Below are positions 15,890 through 26,500 of a stretch of 64,000 nucleotides of DNA, piece by piece. Under the pieces are notes generated by a model, which was given only the letters and a program-made list of their open reading frames with translations, was not told the DNA's origin and searched no databases. The position numbers and the translations under genes are program-made. Origin of the DNA: Bifidobacterium saimiriisciurei (GTDB lineage Bacteria; Actinomycetota; Actinomycetes; Actinomycetales; Bifidobacteriaceae); the NCBI RefSeq assembly GCF_010667655.1, contig NZ_WHZU01000003.1, positions 147,971-211,970 of the forward strand, in the 5' to 3' direction. Each line of letters opens with the position of its first letter. Position 1 is the stretch's first letter.

Positions 15890-17776
15890 TCACAGGTGGA
15901 TGAGCTTGGCCTCGTAGGGCTTGAGGTCGGTGGAGACGCGGGCGATGAGGCCCTCGCTGCCGTCGAGATGCACCGACTGCTCGAATCCGGAGAAGTTGAA
16001 CAGGCCGATGAGCGTACGGTCGCCGGACTTGCGGATCACGGCGAGGACGGCGTTGTTGTGCGTGTCCCACGTGCTCGTCCAGGCGTCGGGCGCGAAGCAC
16101 GGGTCGTCGCGCATCTCGCGCAGGCCCTCCATGCCCTCCCACAGGCGGTTCTGCAGGGTGCCGGGCTCCTCGCGCAGCGCGGCCTTCTCCCAGTCGAACT
16201 TGCTGCGGTGCAGGTTGCGGCTGTCCTCCACGCGGGCGGCGTCCTCCTTGTAGTCCCAGCCGTTGAGCTGGCCGATCTCGTCGCCGCAGTTGAGCATGGG
16301 GAAGCCTCGCAGGAACGCCATGGCGCGGTGCATGAGCAGATCGCGCTGGAGGGCGCGCTCGTACGAGGGGCGGTCGTGCGTGATGAGCGCCTTCTCCACG
16401 CCGCACAGGCTGGCGGTGGTGCCGCAGCTGCGGGCGTCCTTGGTGGCGGGGTCGTAGTTGTACAGCTCGCCCATGGCCCAGCTTCCGGGCACGCATCCCT
16501 CGTAGAAGTGGTAGAGGAATTCCTTGTGCTTGAGCGGGTCGATGCCGATCTCCTCCTCGACGTCCTCGTCCAGACCCCAGCCGATGTCGTCATGGCAACG
16601 CAGGTAGTTGACGAACCAGCAGTTCTCGGGCAGGGCGTTGAGCTTGTCGATCTGGGCCTTGAGCAGGCGCGTGTCCTGGCTGGCGAGCGCGCTCCACAGG
16701 TTCACCATGATGGAGACGTTGTACAGCATGTGGCATTCGGGGGCCTCTTCGGTGCCGAAGTAGGCGGCGAGCTCCTTGGGGGCCATGACGACCTCGCCCT
16801 TCAGGACCACGGCCGGGCACACGCATTCGAGGGCGATGCGCAGCATACGCACGATGGTGTGGACCTGCGGCAGGTTGCGGCAGTTGGTGCCGAGCACCTT
16901 CCAGATGTAGGGCACGGCGTCGATGCGCAGCACCTCAACGCCGAGGTTGGCGAGGTGCAGGGCGCTGGAGAGCATGGCGACGAGCACCTTGGGGTTGCGG
17001 TAGTTGAGGTCCCACTGGAACGGGTAGAACTGGGTCATGACCCACTTGCCCATCTGCTCGTTCCAGCTGAAGTTGCCGGGCGCGGTGCCGGGGAACACCT
17101 GCGGCACGACGGCGTCGTACTGGTCGGGGATGGTGCGGTCGTCGTAGCAGAAGTAGTAGTCCTGGTATTCGGGGTCGCCGGCCTGTGCGGCCTTGGCCCA
17201 TCGGTGCGACGAGGCGGTGTGGTTCATCACGAAGTCGAGGCAGAGGCTGATGCCGGCCTTGCGCAGCTTGGCGGTGAGGGCGGCGAGGTCCTCGTTGGTG
17301 CCGAGCGCAGGGTCGACGTTGTCGAAGTCCTCGACCGCGTAACCGCCGTCGTTCTGCGGGTGCGGCATCTGCAGCAGCGGCATGAGGTGCAGGTAGGTGA
17401 GCTTCTGCTCCTCGAGGTAGGGCACGCGGTCGGCGAGCTTCTTGAGGTCGCCGGCGAACAGGTCGGTGTAGAGGGTCATGCCGAACATGTTGCCGCGCTT
17501 GTACCAGTCGGGATCGGCCTCGCGCTTGGCGTCGAGCTCCTTGAGGTCTTCGGGGCGGGCGGCGTATGCCTCGGCCATGGCGGCCTTGAGGTCGTCGAGG
17601 GCGGAGGCGTCGGAATAGAGTTCGGAGAACAGGCGTCCGAGCTCGTCGGCATGACGGGCGAGGCGCTCCTGGAAGATGGAGTCGTCCACGACGGGCTTGG
17701 CGGGTTTCGTTGATTTCGTGGCTCGCGTGGAGCGTGCGGCGGTCTTTGCGGCGGTCTTCTTCTCGGCTTTCGGCAT
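15890..17776 (-). CDS. Amylosucrase-like GH13 enzyme with basic N-terminal tail
   Basis: The 628-residue protein aligns in pattern with GH13_4 amylosucrases, which make alpha-1,4-glucan from sucrose and release fructose. Seen are YTDLFAGDLKKLADRVPYL and YLHLMPLL, DGGYAVEDFDNVDPALG, the nucleophile Asp in LRIDAVPYIWK, the acid/base Glu in LKGEVVMAP, and LRCHDD for the third carboxylate. The start at 17776 has AAGGAG 7 nt upstream; an upstream in-frame ATG at 17839 has none. The first ~28 residues (AEKKTAAKTAARSTRATKS and onward) are Lys/Ala/Thr-rich, unlike normal amylosucrases. Sucrose hydrolysis is an alternative activity. Confidence 0.88.
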   Translation of the reverse strand: MPKAEKKTAAKTAARSTRATKSTKPAKPVVDDSIFQERLARHADELGRLFSELYSDASALDDLKAAMAEAYAARPEDLKELDAKREADPDWYKRGNMFGMTLYTDLFAGDLKKLADRVPYLEEQKLTYLHLMPLLQMPHPQNDGGYAVEDFDNVDPALGTNEDLAALTAKLRKAGISLCLDFVMNHTASSHRWAKAAQAGDPEYQDYYFCYDDRTIPDQYDAVVPQVFPGTAPGNFSWNEQMGKWVMTQFYPFQWDLNYRNPKVLVAMLSSALHLANLGVEVLRIDAVPYIWKVLGTNCRNLPQVHTIVRMLRIALECVCPAVVLKGEVVMAPKELAAYFGTEEAPECHMLYNVSIMVNLWSALASQDTRLLKAQIDKLNALPENCWFVNYLRCHDDIGWGLDEDVEEEIGIDPLKHKEFLYHFYEGCVPGSWAMGELYNYDPATKDARSCGTTASLCGVEKALITHDRPSYERALQRDLLMHRAMAFLRGFPMLNCGDEIGQLNGWDYKEDAARVEDSRNLHRSKFDWEKAALREEPGTLQNRLWEGMEGLREMRDDPCFAPDAWTSTWDTHNNAVLAVIRKSGDRTLIGLFNFSGFEQSVHLDGSEGLIARVSTDLKPYEAKLIHL

Positions 17777-18002
17777 GGGAAACTCCTTCGTTCCATCAAA
17801 CGCCCGATTGTTGTGAATACATCTCCCATCGTAGCGCATCGAACCGTCGTATCAAACCGGTTCGATACCGTGTCGCACAAGGCGAGCGCTCACATGAGGA
17901 AGGGAGCGATATAAGAGGCCCCGCCGGCATCGGGAAACACGCGGCGGTGGCGTCGCCCCACCGCCGCATCGTCTATTCACGGTCCCGTCCGTCACGCCCA
18001 TC

Positions 18003-18250
18003 ACAACAAACAGGAATGCAACGCCGCCCACGATTCCCATCCGTCGCCGATTCCCAACGGAAAGGAATCCCGCACCTTGCACGGTTCCTTTCCGTCACAT
18101 CACCGCAACGAATAGGAATGCAACAGCGTCCACAATTCCCATCCGTTGCCAACCCACAACGAAAAGGAACCCAGGCAACGGCCCGGTTCCTGTTCGTTGC
18201 AGCCATCGCAACGAACAAGAATCACCGCACCCGCACGGTTCCCAATCCAC
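18003..18250. repeat. Five-unit palindrome array, motif CAACGAAnAGGAA
   Basis: Five units of about 44 bp start at 18003, 18054, 18105, 18156 and 18208, a pitch of 51, 51, 51 and 52 bp. Each has a left arm such as GCAACGAATAGGAATG, a loop of about 13 nt and a right arm such as AATTCCCATCCGTTGC. The fourth pairs ACAACGAAAAGGAACC with GGTTCCTGTTCGTTGC. Arms vary between units but stay nearly complementary. It sits between the amylosucrase-like gene start and the HxlR gene end. A second array of this family is at 39050. Confidence 0.8.
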
Positions 18251-18267
18251 CGCACCCGCACGGACGT

Positions 18268-18597
18268 CTACGCCGCGAGTCCGGCCTTGTACTCCTCGCC
18301 CCAATCCCACAGGGCGTCGATGACGATCTTGAGGCTGCGACCGGTGTCGGTCAGCGAGTATTCGACGCGCGGCGGCACCTCGGCATAGACCTCGCGGTGC
18401 ACCAGTCCGTCGGCCTCCATCTGCCGCAGATTCGACGTCAGCACCTTCTGCGATATGTGGCCGATCGAACGGCGCAGCTCGCTGAATCGCTTGGTGCCGG
18501 GCAAGAGGTCGCGAACGATGAGAATCTTCCATTTATCGGAGATCAACGTAAGCGTCGTCTCCACGGGACACGCCGGAAGCGTCGTGACATCGACCAT
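18268..18597 (-). CDS. HxlR-family transcriptional regulator
   Basis: The 109-residue winged-helix protein begins MVDVTTLPACPVETTLTLIS. The HxlR core is clear: CPVETTL with a possible redox-sensing Cys10, ISDKWKILIVRDLL, GTKRFSELRRSIGHISQKVL and VPPRVEYSLT. Members often sense electrophiles or oxidants through the N-terminal cysteine and control a divergent oxidoreductase, which is exactly the layout here (gene at 18809). The usual length is 100-120 residues. Confidence 0.92.
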   Translation of the reverse strand: MVDVTTLPACPVETTLTLISDKWKILIVRDLLPGTKRFSELRRSIGHISQKVLTSNLRQMEADGLVHREVYAEVPPRVEYSLTDTGRSLKIVIDALWDWGEEYKAGLAA

Positions 18598-18684
18598 GAA
18601 TCATCCTCCTCGAATCGTTGGAATCGTCCAATGGTTTCCTTTTGGTAACTATAGCACTTCAAGGTGCCCTCTTCCATTCAGGAA

Positions 18685-18703
18685 AGTACTCCAATATCGT
18701 ACT
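18685..18703. promoter_or_regulatory. Candidate HxlR operator
   Basis: AGTAC-N9-GTACT lies in the divergent gap between the HxlR gene and the oxidoreductase. YodB/HxlR-type sites often contain spaced TAC/GTA half-sites. The match is short, so this is a weak inference. Confidence 0.3.
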
Positions 18704-18808
18704 GTCTTAGCGGCGGGACGGCAAGAACCGCCAACGAAACCAAGGAAAACCACTATCGGAAGCATCGAAACCGATGCGACGAAGGACCACATCGACAAGG
18801 AGCACATC

Positions 18809-19453
18809 ATGACCCAGCGCATCGCCATCGTCGCCGCCAACGGCAAGTCCGGCCGACTCATCGCCAAGGAGGCCGTCGGCCGCGGCCTCGACGTCACCGC
18901 CGTCGTGCGCGGCGAGAACGGGACCGTCGCCCAGCACACGCTGGCCAAGGACCTGTTCGACCTGACCGCGGCCGACCTCGCCGGATTCGACGTCGTCGTC
19001 GACGCGTTCGGCGCATGGACGCCGGACACGCTGCCGCTGCACTCCGCCTCGCTCAAGCACCTCGCGGACATCCTCTCCGGCACCGGAACCCGACTGATTG
19101 TCGTCGGCGGCGCCGGCAGTCTGTACGTCGACCCCGAGCACACCACGCAGCTCTACGACACCGACGGATTCCCGGAGGAATACAAGCCGCTTGCCAAGGC
19201 GCAGGGCAAGGCCCTCGCCGAACTGCGCGAACGCGGCGACGTCAGGTGGACGTTCGTCTCCCCCGCCGCCGACTTCCAGGCCGACGGACCGCGCACCGGC
19301 GCATACGTTCTAGGCGGCGAGGAGTTCGGCGTGAACGAGACGACCGGCGAAAGCGCGGTCAGCTACGCCGACTACGCCATCGCCATCGTCGACGAGGCCG
19401 TCGCCGCACCGGCGGACGCGCATGTCGGCGAGCGCATCTCCGTGCGCTGGTAG
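18809..19453 (+). CDS. NAD(P)-binding oxidoreductase (NmrA/atypical SDR type)
   Basis: The 214-residue protein has an N-terminal Rossmann motif IAIVAANGKSGRLIAKEA and LIVVGGAGSLYVDP in the middle, as in NAD(P)H-binding proteins near HxlR regulators (quinone/flavin reductase-like). It lacks the classical YxxxK SDR pair. The start at 18809 is fixed by AAGGAG 7 nt upstream; the in-frame extension to 18455 overlaps the regulator gene and is non-coding. A role in electrophile or quinone detoxification is inferred from the HxlR partner. Confidence 0.85.
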   Translation: MTQRIAIVAANGKSGRLIAKEAVGRGLDVTAVVRGENGTVAQHTLAKDLFDLTAADLAGFDVVVDAFGAWTPDTLPLHSASLKHLADILSGTGTRLIVVGGAGSLYVDPEHTTQLYDTDGFPEEYKPLAKAQGKALAELRERGDVRWTFVSPAADFQADGPRTGAYVLGGEEFGVNETTGESAVSYADYAIAIVDEAVAAPADAHVGERISVRW

Positions 19454-19539
19454 TGATGCCGGCGGCGTCCGGCGCGGTATGGATGCGGCACGGTCGATAT
19501 GACCGACATGACCGGATATGACGAACGGCGGATATGACA

Positions 19540-19572
19540 AAGGCCGGAACCGATGGGTTCCGGCCTTGTTTT
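19540..19572 (+). terminator. Terminator after the oxidoreductase gene
   Basis: AAGGCCGGAACC-GATG-GGTTCCGGCCTT is a perfect stem followed by GTTTTG. Confidence 0.8.
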
Positions 19573-19603
19573 GTATACGGCACAATGATGTGACGCATCT
19601 GGG

Positions 19604-19675
<72 letters not shown>

Positions 19676-19676
19676 G

Positions 19677-19758
19677 TGGCGGATAGTGGATTCGAACCAC
19701 TGAAGCACGAAGCGGCTGATTTACAGTCAGCTCCCTTTGACCGCTTGGGAAATCCGCC
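19677..19758 (-). tRNA. tRNA-Tyr(GTA)
   Basis: The acceptor GGCGGAT pairs with ATCCGCC. The anticodon stem-loop is CTGAC-TGTAAAT-CAG, giving anticodon GTA. A long variable arm (class II) gives 82 nt. It is in tandem with tRNA-Thr. Confidence 0.92.
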
Positions 19759-19926
19759 GGGCGTTTCCTTTTCGCAATCAGGACGCTTGACCTGCTCGCG
19801 TCAGGCAACCTGAACATCATGACACGGGAACGAGGTTCGCGCAAGTCGGCGCCTCCACACGTTTCACAATCCAATATCTTTCCCAATATGCACAACGGCG
19901 GTCGGGAAACTATGCGACGTGCCAGC

Positions 19927-20017
19927 CTCCCCTCAGCCGGTCTTACGGCGGCCGGCTCTTCTCATGCGTGGGGAGCCCGAGGGACGGGAGGCGGGAGGTC
20001 GCGCACGGAATCCGAAC
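19927..20017. repeat. Degenerate REP-like palindrome plus family-B remnant
   Basis: CTCCCCTCAGCCGG-N-CGGCGGCCGG followed by TGGGGAGCCC is a diverged family-A REP. The sequence CGCGCACGGAATCCG that follows matches the end of the family-B element at the fas gene (20484-20498). Confidence 0.5.
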
Positions 20018-20026
20018 GTGGACTTG

Positions 20027-20240
20027 GCATGGAATGACGAAAAGGCGACATATGAAATTCCGTGACAACGACCTTTTCGACCCACAAACAGCATTCGTTG
20101 CAATTCCAACGTTTTCGGTAATCACGGAATGTGATTTTTCGTCAAAATGCGTTTCTGTGGCAGATTGATTGGCAGGGAAACGCATCATGCGGATTTTCGA
20201 TGTTCCATGCCGCAAAAACCTGGCACGGAATGCGCAAATG
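20027..20240. repeat. Palindrome array, motif GGCACGGAAT
   Basis: Anchors GGCATGGAAT (20027), ATCACGGAAT (20121), GGCAGGGAAA (20171) and GGCACGGAAT (20222) are spaced 94, 50 and 51 bp apart, so one degenerate unit is likely near 20074. The unit at 20171 pairs GGCAGGGAA with TTCCATGCC. The motif is the same as at 15463-15690. Confidence 0.6.
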
Positions 20241-20265
20241 GACGGATAAGTGATTGCGTGGCATG

Positions 20266-20296
20266 AAAAAGGCTCCCTTCGGAGAGGAAGGGAGCC
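20266..20296 (-). terminator. fas operon terminator
   Basis: GGCTCCCTTC-GGAGAG-GAAGGGAGCC is a perfect stem followed on the minus strand by TTTTT. It lies beyond the duplicated fas gene end. Confidence 0.85.
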
Positions 20297-20318
20297 GTAT
20301 GGCTTGACAAGACGGCAA

Positions 20319-20367
20319 CTCCCCTCAGTCGGCTACGCCGACAGCTCCCCTCATACTTGAGGGGAGC
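20319..20367. repeat. REP-like palindrome, family A
   Basis: CTCCCCTCAG, the stem TCGGCTACGCCGA, and GCTCCCCTCA-TACT-TGAGGGGAGC form a double hairpin. It is adjacent to the copied fas gene end at 20380. Confidence 0.75.
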
Positions 20368-20379
20368 CGAGGGGTAGGG

Positions 20380-20558
20380 TCACGCCTCGTAGTAGCCGGA
20401 AGCACCGAGACGGGCGTCCAGCTGAGCCGTCAAGCGGACAGTCCAGTGGACTGTCCGTAGGCGAAGGGAGCGGCCGCCAAGGCCGCGCACGGAATCCGGA
20501 CGCAGCCCTGGCAAGGCATCACGCCTCGTAGTAGCCGGAGACACCGAGACGGGCGTCC
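20380..20558 (-). repeat. Duplicated 3' end of fas around a family-B element
   Basis: 40 bp at 20380-20419 match the last 40 bp of fas (20519-20558) at 38 positions. The copy keeps the frame and stop but encodes Ala for Val. Between them, 20424-20490 holds GAGCCGTCAAGCGG, the hairpin GGACAGTCC-AGT-GGACTGTCC, and GGGAGCGGCCGCC-AA-GGCCGCG. The arrangement is the same as at pnp and rne. Confidence 0.8.
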
Positions 20559-23500
20559 GGATTCAGGAGCATGGCCTTTTCGACCTCGTGGGAGTCGTAG
20601 CGGCCGCCGTCGGCGAGCTTCGTGCCGTCCTCGCGGAAGCGACGGTTGTCGATCGGCTCGTAGAGCGCGGCGCGGCCCATCATGCCTTCCTCGAGTCGGC
20701 GCTGGCCGGCGGCGAGGCGGGCGTTGGCGTGCCTACGCCATTCGTCGAGCGCGTCGGCGCCGGCGGTGTTGGCCACGGAGGCCTCGAATGCGCCGGGGTT
20801 CACGATTGCGGCGAAACCGCTCACGTGGCCGAAGCCGAGCGAGGTGGCGAGGCCGGCCTTCACCCTGCCGACGTGCAGCGGCGAACGCAGCCAGACCATG
20901 TGGTCGTCGCGCCTGAGCTTCGGGTCCACGCAGTCGAGCGAGGCGTTGGCCGGGATGACGCCGCTGTTGAACAGCTGCGTCAGGCCGTTGACCTGGAAGA
21001 TGCAGGCGCCGCCCTTCGCATGGCCGGTGAGCGTCTTCTGCGAGATGACGAACAGCGGGTTGCCGTCGGTGCGGCCGATGGCGTGGGCCAGCGTGTTGTG
21101 CAGCTCGGACTCGTTCGGGTCGTTGGCGTTGGTGGACGTGTCGTGCTTGGAGACCACGGCGATGTCGTCCGGCGTGACGCCGAGCTTCGCGAGATCGTGG
21201 ACCAGCTTGGAGTCCTTGCCGCCGCGACCGGCCGCGAGCGCGCCGAGACCGGGGGCCGGGATGGACGTGTGCGCGCCGTCGGCGTAGCTGTGGATGAATC
21301 CGACCACGCCGGCGACCGGCAGACCGAGCCTGAGCGCGATGTCGCCTCGGGTGAGGAGGATCGTGCCGCCGCCCTGGGATTCGAGGAAGCCGCCGCGACG
21401 ACGGTCGTTGGCACGGCTGAAGAAGCGCGCGTCGATGCCCTTGTCGTACATCTCCTGCGAGTTGGCGGTGGCGTTCATGTTGCCGAAGCCGATGACCGAT
21501 TCCACGCCGATGTCGTCGATGGCGCCGGTGACGACGAAGTCGGCCTTGCCGAGCGCGATCTTGTCGGCGCCCTCCTCGAGGGAGACTGCGGCGGTGGCGC
21601 AGGCGGAGACCGGCTGGATCATGTTGCCGTAGCCGCCGATGTAGGACTGCATCACGTGGGCCGCGACGACGTTCGGCAGGGCCTCCTGCAGGATGTCGGT
21701 CGGGATCTCGTGGTTGAGGAAGCGGTCGAGGTAGAGCTTGCGCATCGACATCATGCCGCCGAAGCCGGTGCCCTGCGTGCTGGCCACCTGCGAGGGGTGG
21801 ATGGACTGCAGGATCTCGGCGGGCGTGAAGCCGGCGGAGAGGTAGGCGTCGACCGTGGTGACGATGTTCCACAGCGCGATCTTGTCGACATCGCCGACCA
21901 TCGAGGCGGGGATGCCCCACTTGAGCGGGTCGAAGCCCTTGGGGAACTGGCCGCCGACGGTGCGGGTCATCGTGGCGCGACGCGGCACGCGCACCATGGA
22001 GCCGGCGTGGCGGGTGACGTTCCACTCGCCGGATTCGGCGTCGGGCGCGATGTCGGTGTGCTTCGGGTCGAGCTTGACGTATTCCTCGGCGATGTCCCTG
22101 GTGGGAACGGAGAAGGTGACGTCGTGGTCGAGGTAGACCTCGGCCTCCTCCTCGTCGGCGCCGTCCTTGTAGTCGTCGCCCATGCCCTCCTCGAACGGGC
22201 GGATGCCGGAGCGGGCCACGACCTCGTCGTGGTAGCGTTCGGCGATGTCCTCCTCGGGAACGAGGTTGCCGTCGGTGTCGTACCAGCCCGGGTTCGGGCT
22301 GTCGTTCCACGTGAGCAGTCCCATGTTCCACGCGAGTTCAAGGATGGCGCCGGCGGAGAGGTCGACCTCGCCGTCGGAGTGGATGCCGAGTTCGGCCTCG
22401 AAGCGCGTGCGGCCGGAGCCCCACGGACCGAGCTCGCCCACGGAGACGATGACGATCTCGTCCTCGGGCTTCGCGGTGACGTTCGTCCAGTCGGCGAGGT
22501 CGACCGGCGCCTGGTGCGGCACGTGCGGCGTGGGCAGGGCCTTGATGGTCTCGCCCTTGGCGGCGGCCTCGGCCGGCCGCTCGGCGGTTTCCTCGTTTTC
22601 GGCCGCTTCGGCCTTGGCGGCGTCGGCCATGGCCTCGGCGCGCAGGGCCTTGATGTCGATGGGCTCGTTGCCGAGTCCGCCGGTGAGGTCCACGTCGAGC
22701 GGGGCCTCGACGGCCTTGGCACGGGCCTCGGCATCGGCGAGGTCGAGCAGCTTCACGGCCATGTCGGCGGTGGAGTACGTGTGGATGCCGTGGCGTTCGA
22801 CGACGGCGACCAGCGGGTCGTTGCCGCCCATGAGGCCGGTGCCGCGCACCCAGCCGATCTTCGGATGGGCGAACGTGACGCGGCCGGACCACACCTTTTC
22901 GGCGCGGGCGCGGTTGACGATGGCGTCGAAGGCGGACTTGACCTCGCCGTAGGCGCCGTCGCCGCCGAAGATGCCGCGGTTCGGGGAGCCGGGCAGCACC
23001 ACGTGCAGCTTGTGCTGCACGTCGGTGTCGGCGCCGATGCGGCTCAGGCCGGCGATGGCGCGTTCGACGCCCCAGAGCATGAGTCGCGCCTGGGATTCGA
23101 ACAGTTCGCCGGAATCGGCCAGGGTGCCGTGCACCGGCGGCGCCGCGAACGGGAAGAACAGGCTCGGCTCGTAGGCGGGCTTGAGGATGGTCGTGGTGGC
23201 GCCGTTGACCTTCTTCTGCACGTTGCCGACCCAGGCGACCAGCTCGTCGACGTCGCGGTAGCTGGAGAGGTTCGCGGGAACCAGCCACAGCTTCGCGTCA
23301 CCGGCCGCGTGCTCGCGGTAGGTCTGCTTGGCCCATGCCTTCACGCTCGGCTTGAAGCTGTGCGAGGTGGCGATGACGGTGGCGCCGCCGGCGAGCAGGC
23401 CGTTGACGACCTGTGCGGCGATGGAGTTCGGGGCCACGCCGGTGACGACGGCCACGTCGCCCGCGAAGCGGGATGCCGTCTCGTCGTCGGAGGCCGGTTC

Positions 23501-26500
23501 GAGGGCCTGCTCGGCGATGCGGGCGAAGGCGTCGGCGTTGTCCGTCGCCTTGGCAGCGAACCACTTGGCCTCGTCGGCCACGGCCTGTCCGAGGCCGAGG
23601 AACGAGCCGTTCAGCGCATCGGCGTCATTGTTGTAGAACGCGCGGGCGAGGTCCTCGCGGGCGGAGGCCCAGCGGTCGTCGAACAGGATGGCCTTGTTGG
23701 CGTCGAAGCGCGGCTCGACCTGCTTGGGCCAGTCGGCGCCGAGCTCGGCATTGACGGCCTCGACCACGGCGGCGTTCTCGTCCTCGCCGGGTGCGGCCAC
23801 GGGTGCGGCCACGCCGAGTTCGTTCAGCACGAAGCGGGCGGTGGAGGCGAGCACGCCGTTGGCGCCGGTCACCTTTTCGGCGAAGGCGTCGAGTGCGGCG
23901 GAGTCGACCACGGCGCCGCCGGCGGAGCCACCGGCGTTCGGCTTGGAGACGGCCACGCCCTTGGTCTGGCCGACGAGCACGACCGCGTCATCGATGAGCT
24001 TGTCGGCGGCGGCCGCGTTGGCCACGGCGCCGGTGGGCAGCTTGGCCAGGTCGTCGCCGCGGGAGCTGGCGCCCTCGCGGGTGTCGAGCAGCAGGGCCGC
24101 GGTGACGGCGGCCACCCAGCCTTCGCCGAGCTGCCACGTGCCGGTCACGCGGTCGCGGATGTGTGCCGGCTTGACGCCCGCAGCGCCGAACAGCGAGCGC
24201 ATGCGGTCGCGGATGGCGTCGGAAAGCACCGGTCCGAACGGCTTGTAGTTCGGGGCCACCTTGTTTACGATCTGCGCGAGCTGCGGCAGCGTGGCCTCGG
24301 CGGCGCCGTCCACGCTGGCCACGCCAAGCTCGGAGCTGATGTCCATGAGCAGCTGGTTGCGTCGGGAGGAGACGCCGTTGGTCAGCGTATCGGTGGTGTC
24401 GTTCGCGCCGATCTGGTCGAGGCGGATCTTGGTGGAGTAGGCCATGAGCACGCCGATGGCGTCGGATGCCTTGAACGGCAGGTCCTCGACGGGGCCGGAT
24501 ACAGCCGAGCCGAGCTGTCCGACTGCGGAATCGGGTGCGGCGGCAGCGGCCGGGGCGGATGCCGGTGCGGCGGCGGCCGCAGGAGCGGCGGCCGGAGCGG
24601 CCTGCTGCTCGGCGGCGGGAGCCTCCGCCGGCTCCTCCTCGGGAACCAGCGAGTCCGAATCCGTCATATACACACGTCCCTCGTCGCGACCGACGTTGTA
24701 GACGGTGACCTTGCGGTTCTTGAAGTCGGGCAGGCGCAGGGTCTTGGTGCCGAGGTTCGCGAGCGTCGGGGCGTTGCCGAGGCCGACCTCCACATACTCC
24801 TCCACGCCGAGACCGCCCTTGGCCGGCTCGCCGAAGAGCAGCGCCTGGGTCTCGATCCAACGCACCGGGGAGGCGAACTGCCAGGAGAGCAGTTCGGTCA
24901 GCAGCAGCCGGCCGAGCTTCTGGTCGTCCTCGGCGTAGGACTGCCATACGGCGTCGTCGTCCAGAGCGGCCTTGATGCGCTCGGAGGGCACGACCTCGAG
25001 GATTTTCGCGGCGAATTCCTTGGTCATCTCGAACGGCGTGGCCACGAGGTTCGGGATGTAGCGGCCGACAAGGCGTCCACGGTAGTCGATGTGCTTGGGG
25101 AGCAGGGCGTCGAGCTTGTCGCGGAACTCGGGCACGCCCTTGCGCAGCAGCGTGGAGTGGAACGGCACGTCGATGCCGGGCACGAGCATGAACGCCGGCT
25201 TGCCGCCGTATTCGGCGACGCGGCGGGCGGCGTCGGCCTTGAGGGCCTTGAGTCCGGCGATCGTGCCGGCGACGGCGTACTGCTGGCCGGCGAGGTTGTA
25301 GTTCACGATCTGCAGGAACTCGCCGCTCTTCTCGGCCACGGACTCCACGTATTCCTTCACGTGGGCGTCGTCCACGCCGAACTGGTTCGGACGCAGCGCT
25401 CCCATGCGGTAGTTGGAGCGGCCCTGGGCGTCGCGCGGAATCAGATGGTGCATGGTCGAGCCGCGGTGGAACACGAGTTCGAGCACGGTCTCGAGCGGAA
25501 TCACGTTGGCGAACGCGGACAGCGCGTTGTACTCGCCGAGCGAGTGGCCGGCGAAGTAGGCGGGCCAGATGTCGCTGCCGGTCTCGCGCAGGCGCGCGGT
25601 CTGGGCGAATGCCACGGTGGCGAGCGCCACCTGCGTGAACTGGGTGAGGTTGAGCAGGCCGTCCGGGTGGCGGTAGGTTACGCCGTTGGCGGTGAGCTCC
25701 TTCGGGTTGTCACGCACGACAGCGAGGATCGAGAAGCCGAGCTTGGCGCGGGTGAGCTTGTCGGCACGCTCCCAAACGTCGCGGGCGGCGGCGGACTTGG
25801 CGCGCTCGTCGAGCACCATGCCCTGCTTCTGGATGCCCTGGCCGGGGTAGACGAACGCGGACTTCGGCGCACGGACGATGGCTGTTCCACGTGAAACAAT
25901 GTTGCCGTCGATGCGGCTGGTGACTTCGAGCACCATGCCGCCGTGGCTCACCTTGCCCACGCGTTCGACGGAGATCTCCACCTCGTCGTTCAGCTGGACC
26001 ATGCCGTACATGTTGTACGTCCAGCCGGCGATCTCGTAGTGGGCGCCCTTGTCGTCGACGGCCTGCACCGCATGCTGGGCGGTGGCGGAAAGCCACATGC
26101 CGTGCACGAGCGGGGCGGCGAGTCCGGAGACGGCGGCGCCGCGGTGCGAGGTGTGGATGGGGTTGAAGTCGCCGGAGGTGCGGGCGAACGCGGTCATCTC
26201 GCCGGGGGCGACGACCTTCACTCGGCGCAGCAGACGACGCGGCGTGTCCAGCGTCTCGGCGTCGATGCCGCCGAAGTCGGGGGCCTCGGCGGGCAGGGCG
26301 TCGGAGTAGGCGCGACCGCGGATGGCGAAACGCTCGGTCTCGTTGGCGAGCACGGTGCCGTCGGCGGCGGCATGGGTCACGTGGATGGTGACAACGCGGC
26401 CGGAGGCGGACTCGAAGTAGTCCTCGGCCCACGACGTGAGCGAGATGGTGTCGCCGGTGTGGGCGAGCAGCTCGTCCTCGGTAACCTCAAGACGGATGAG

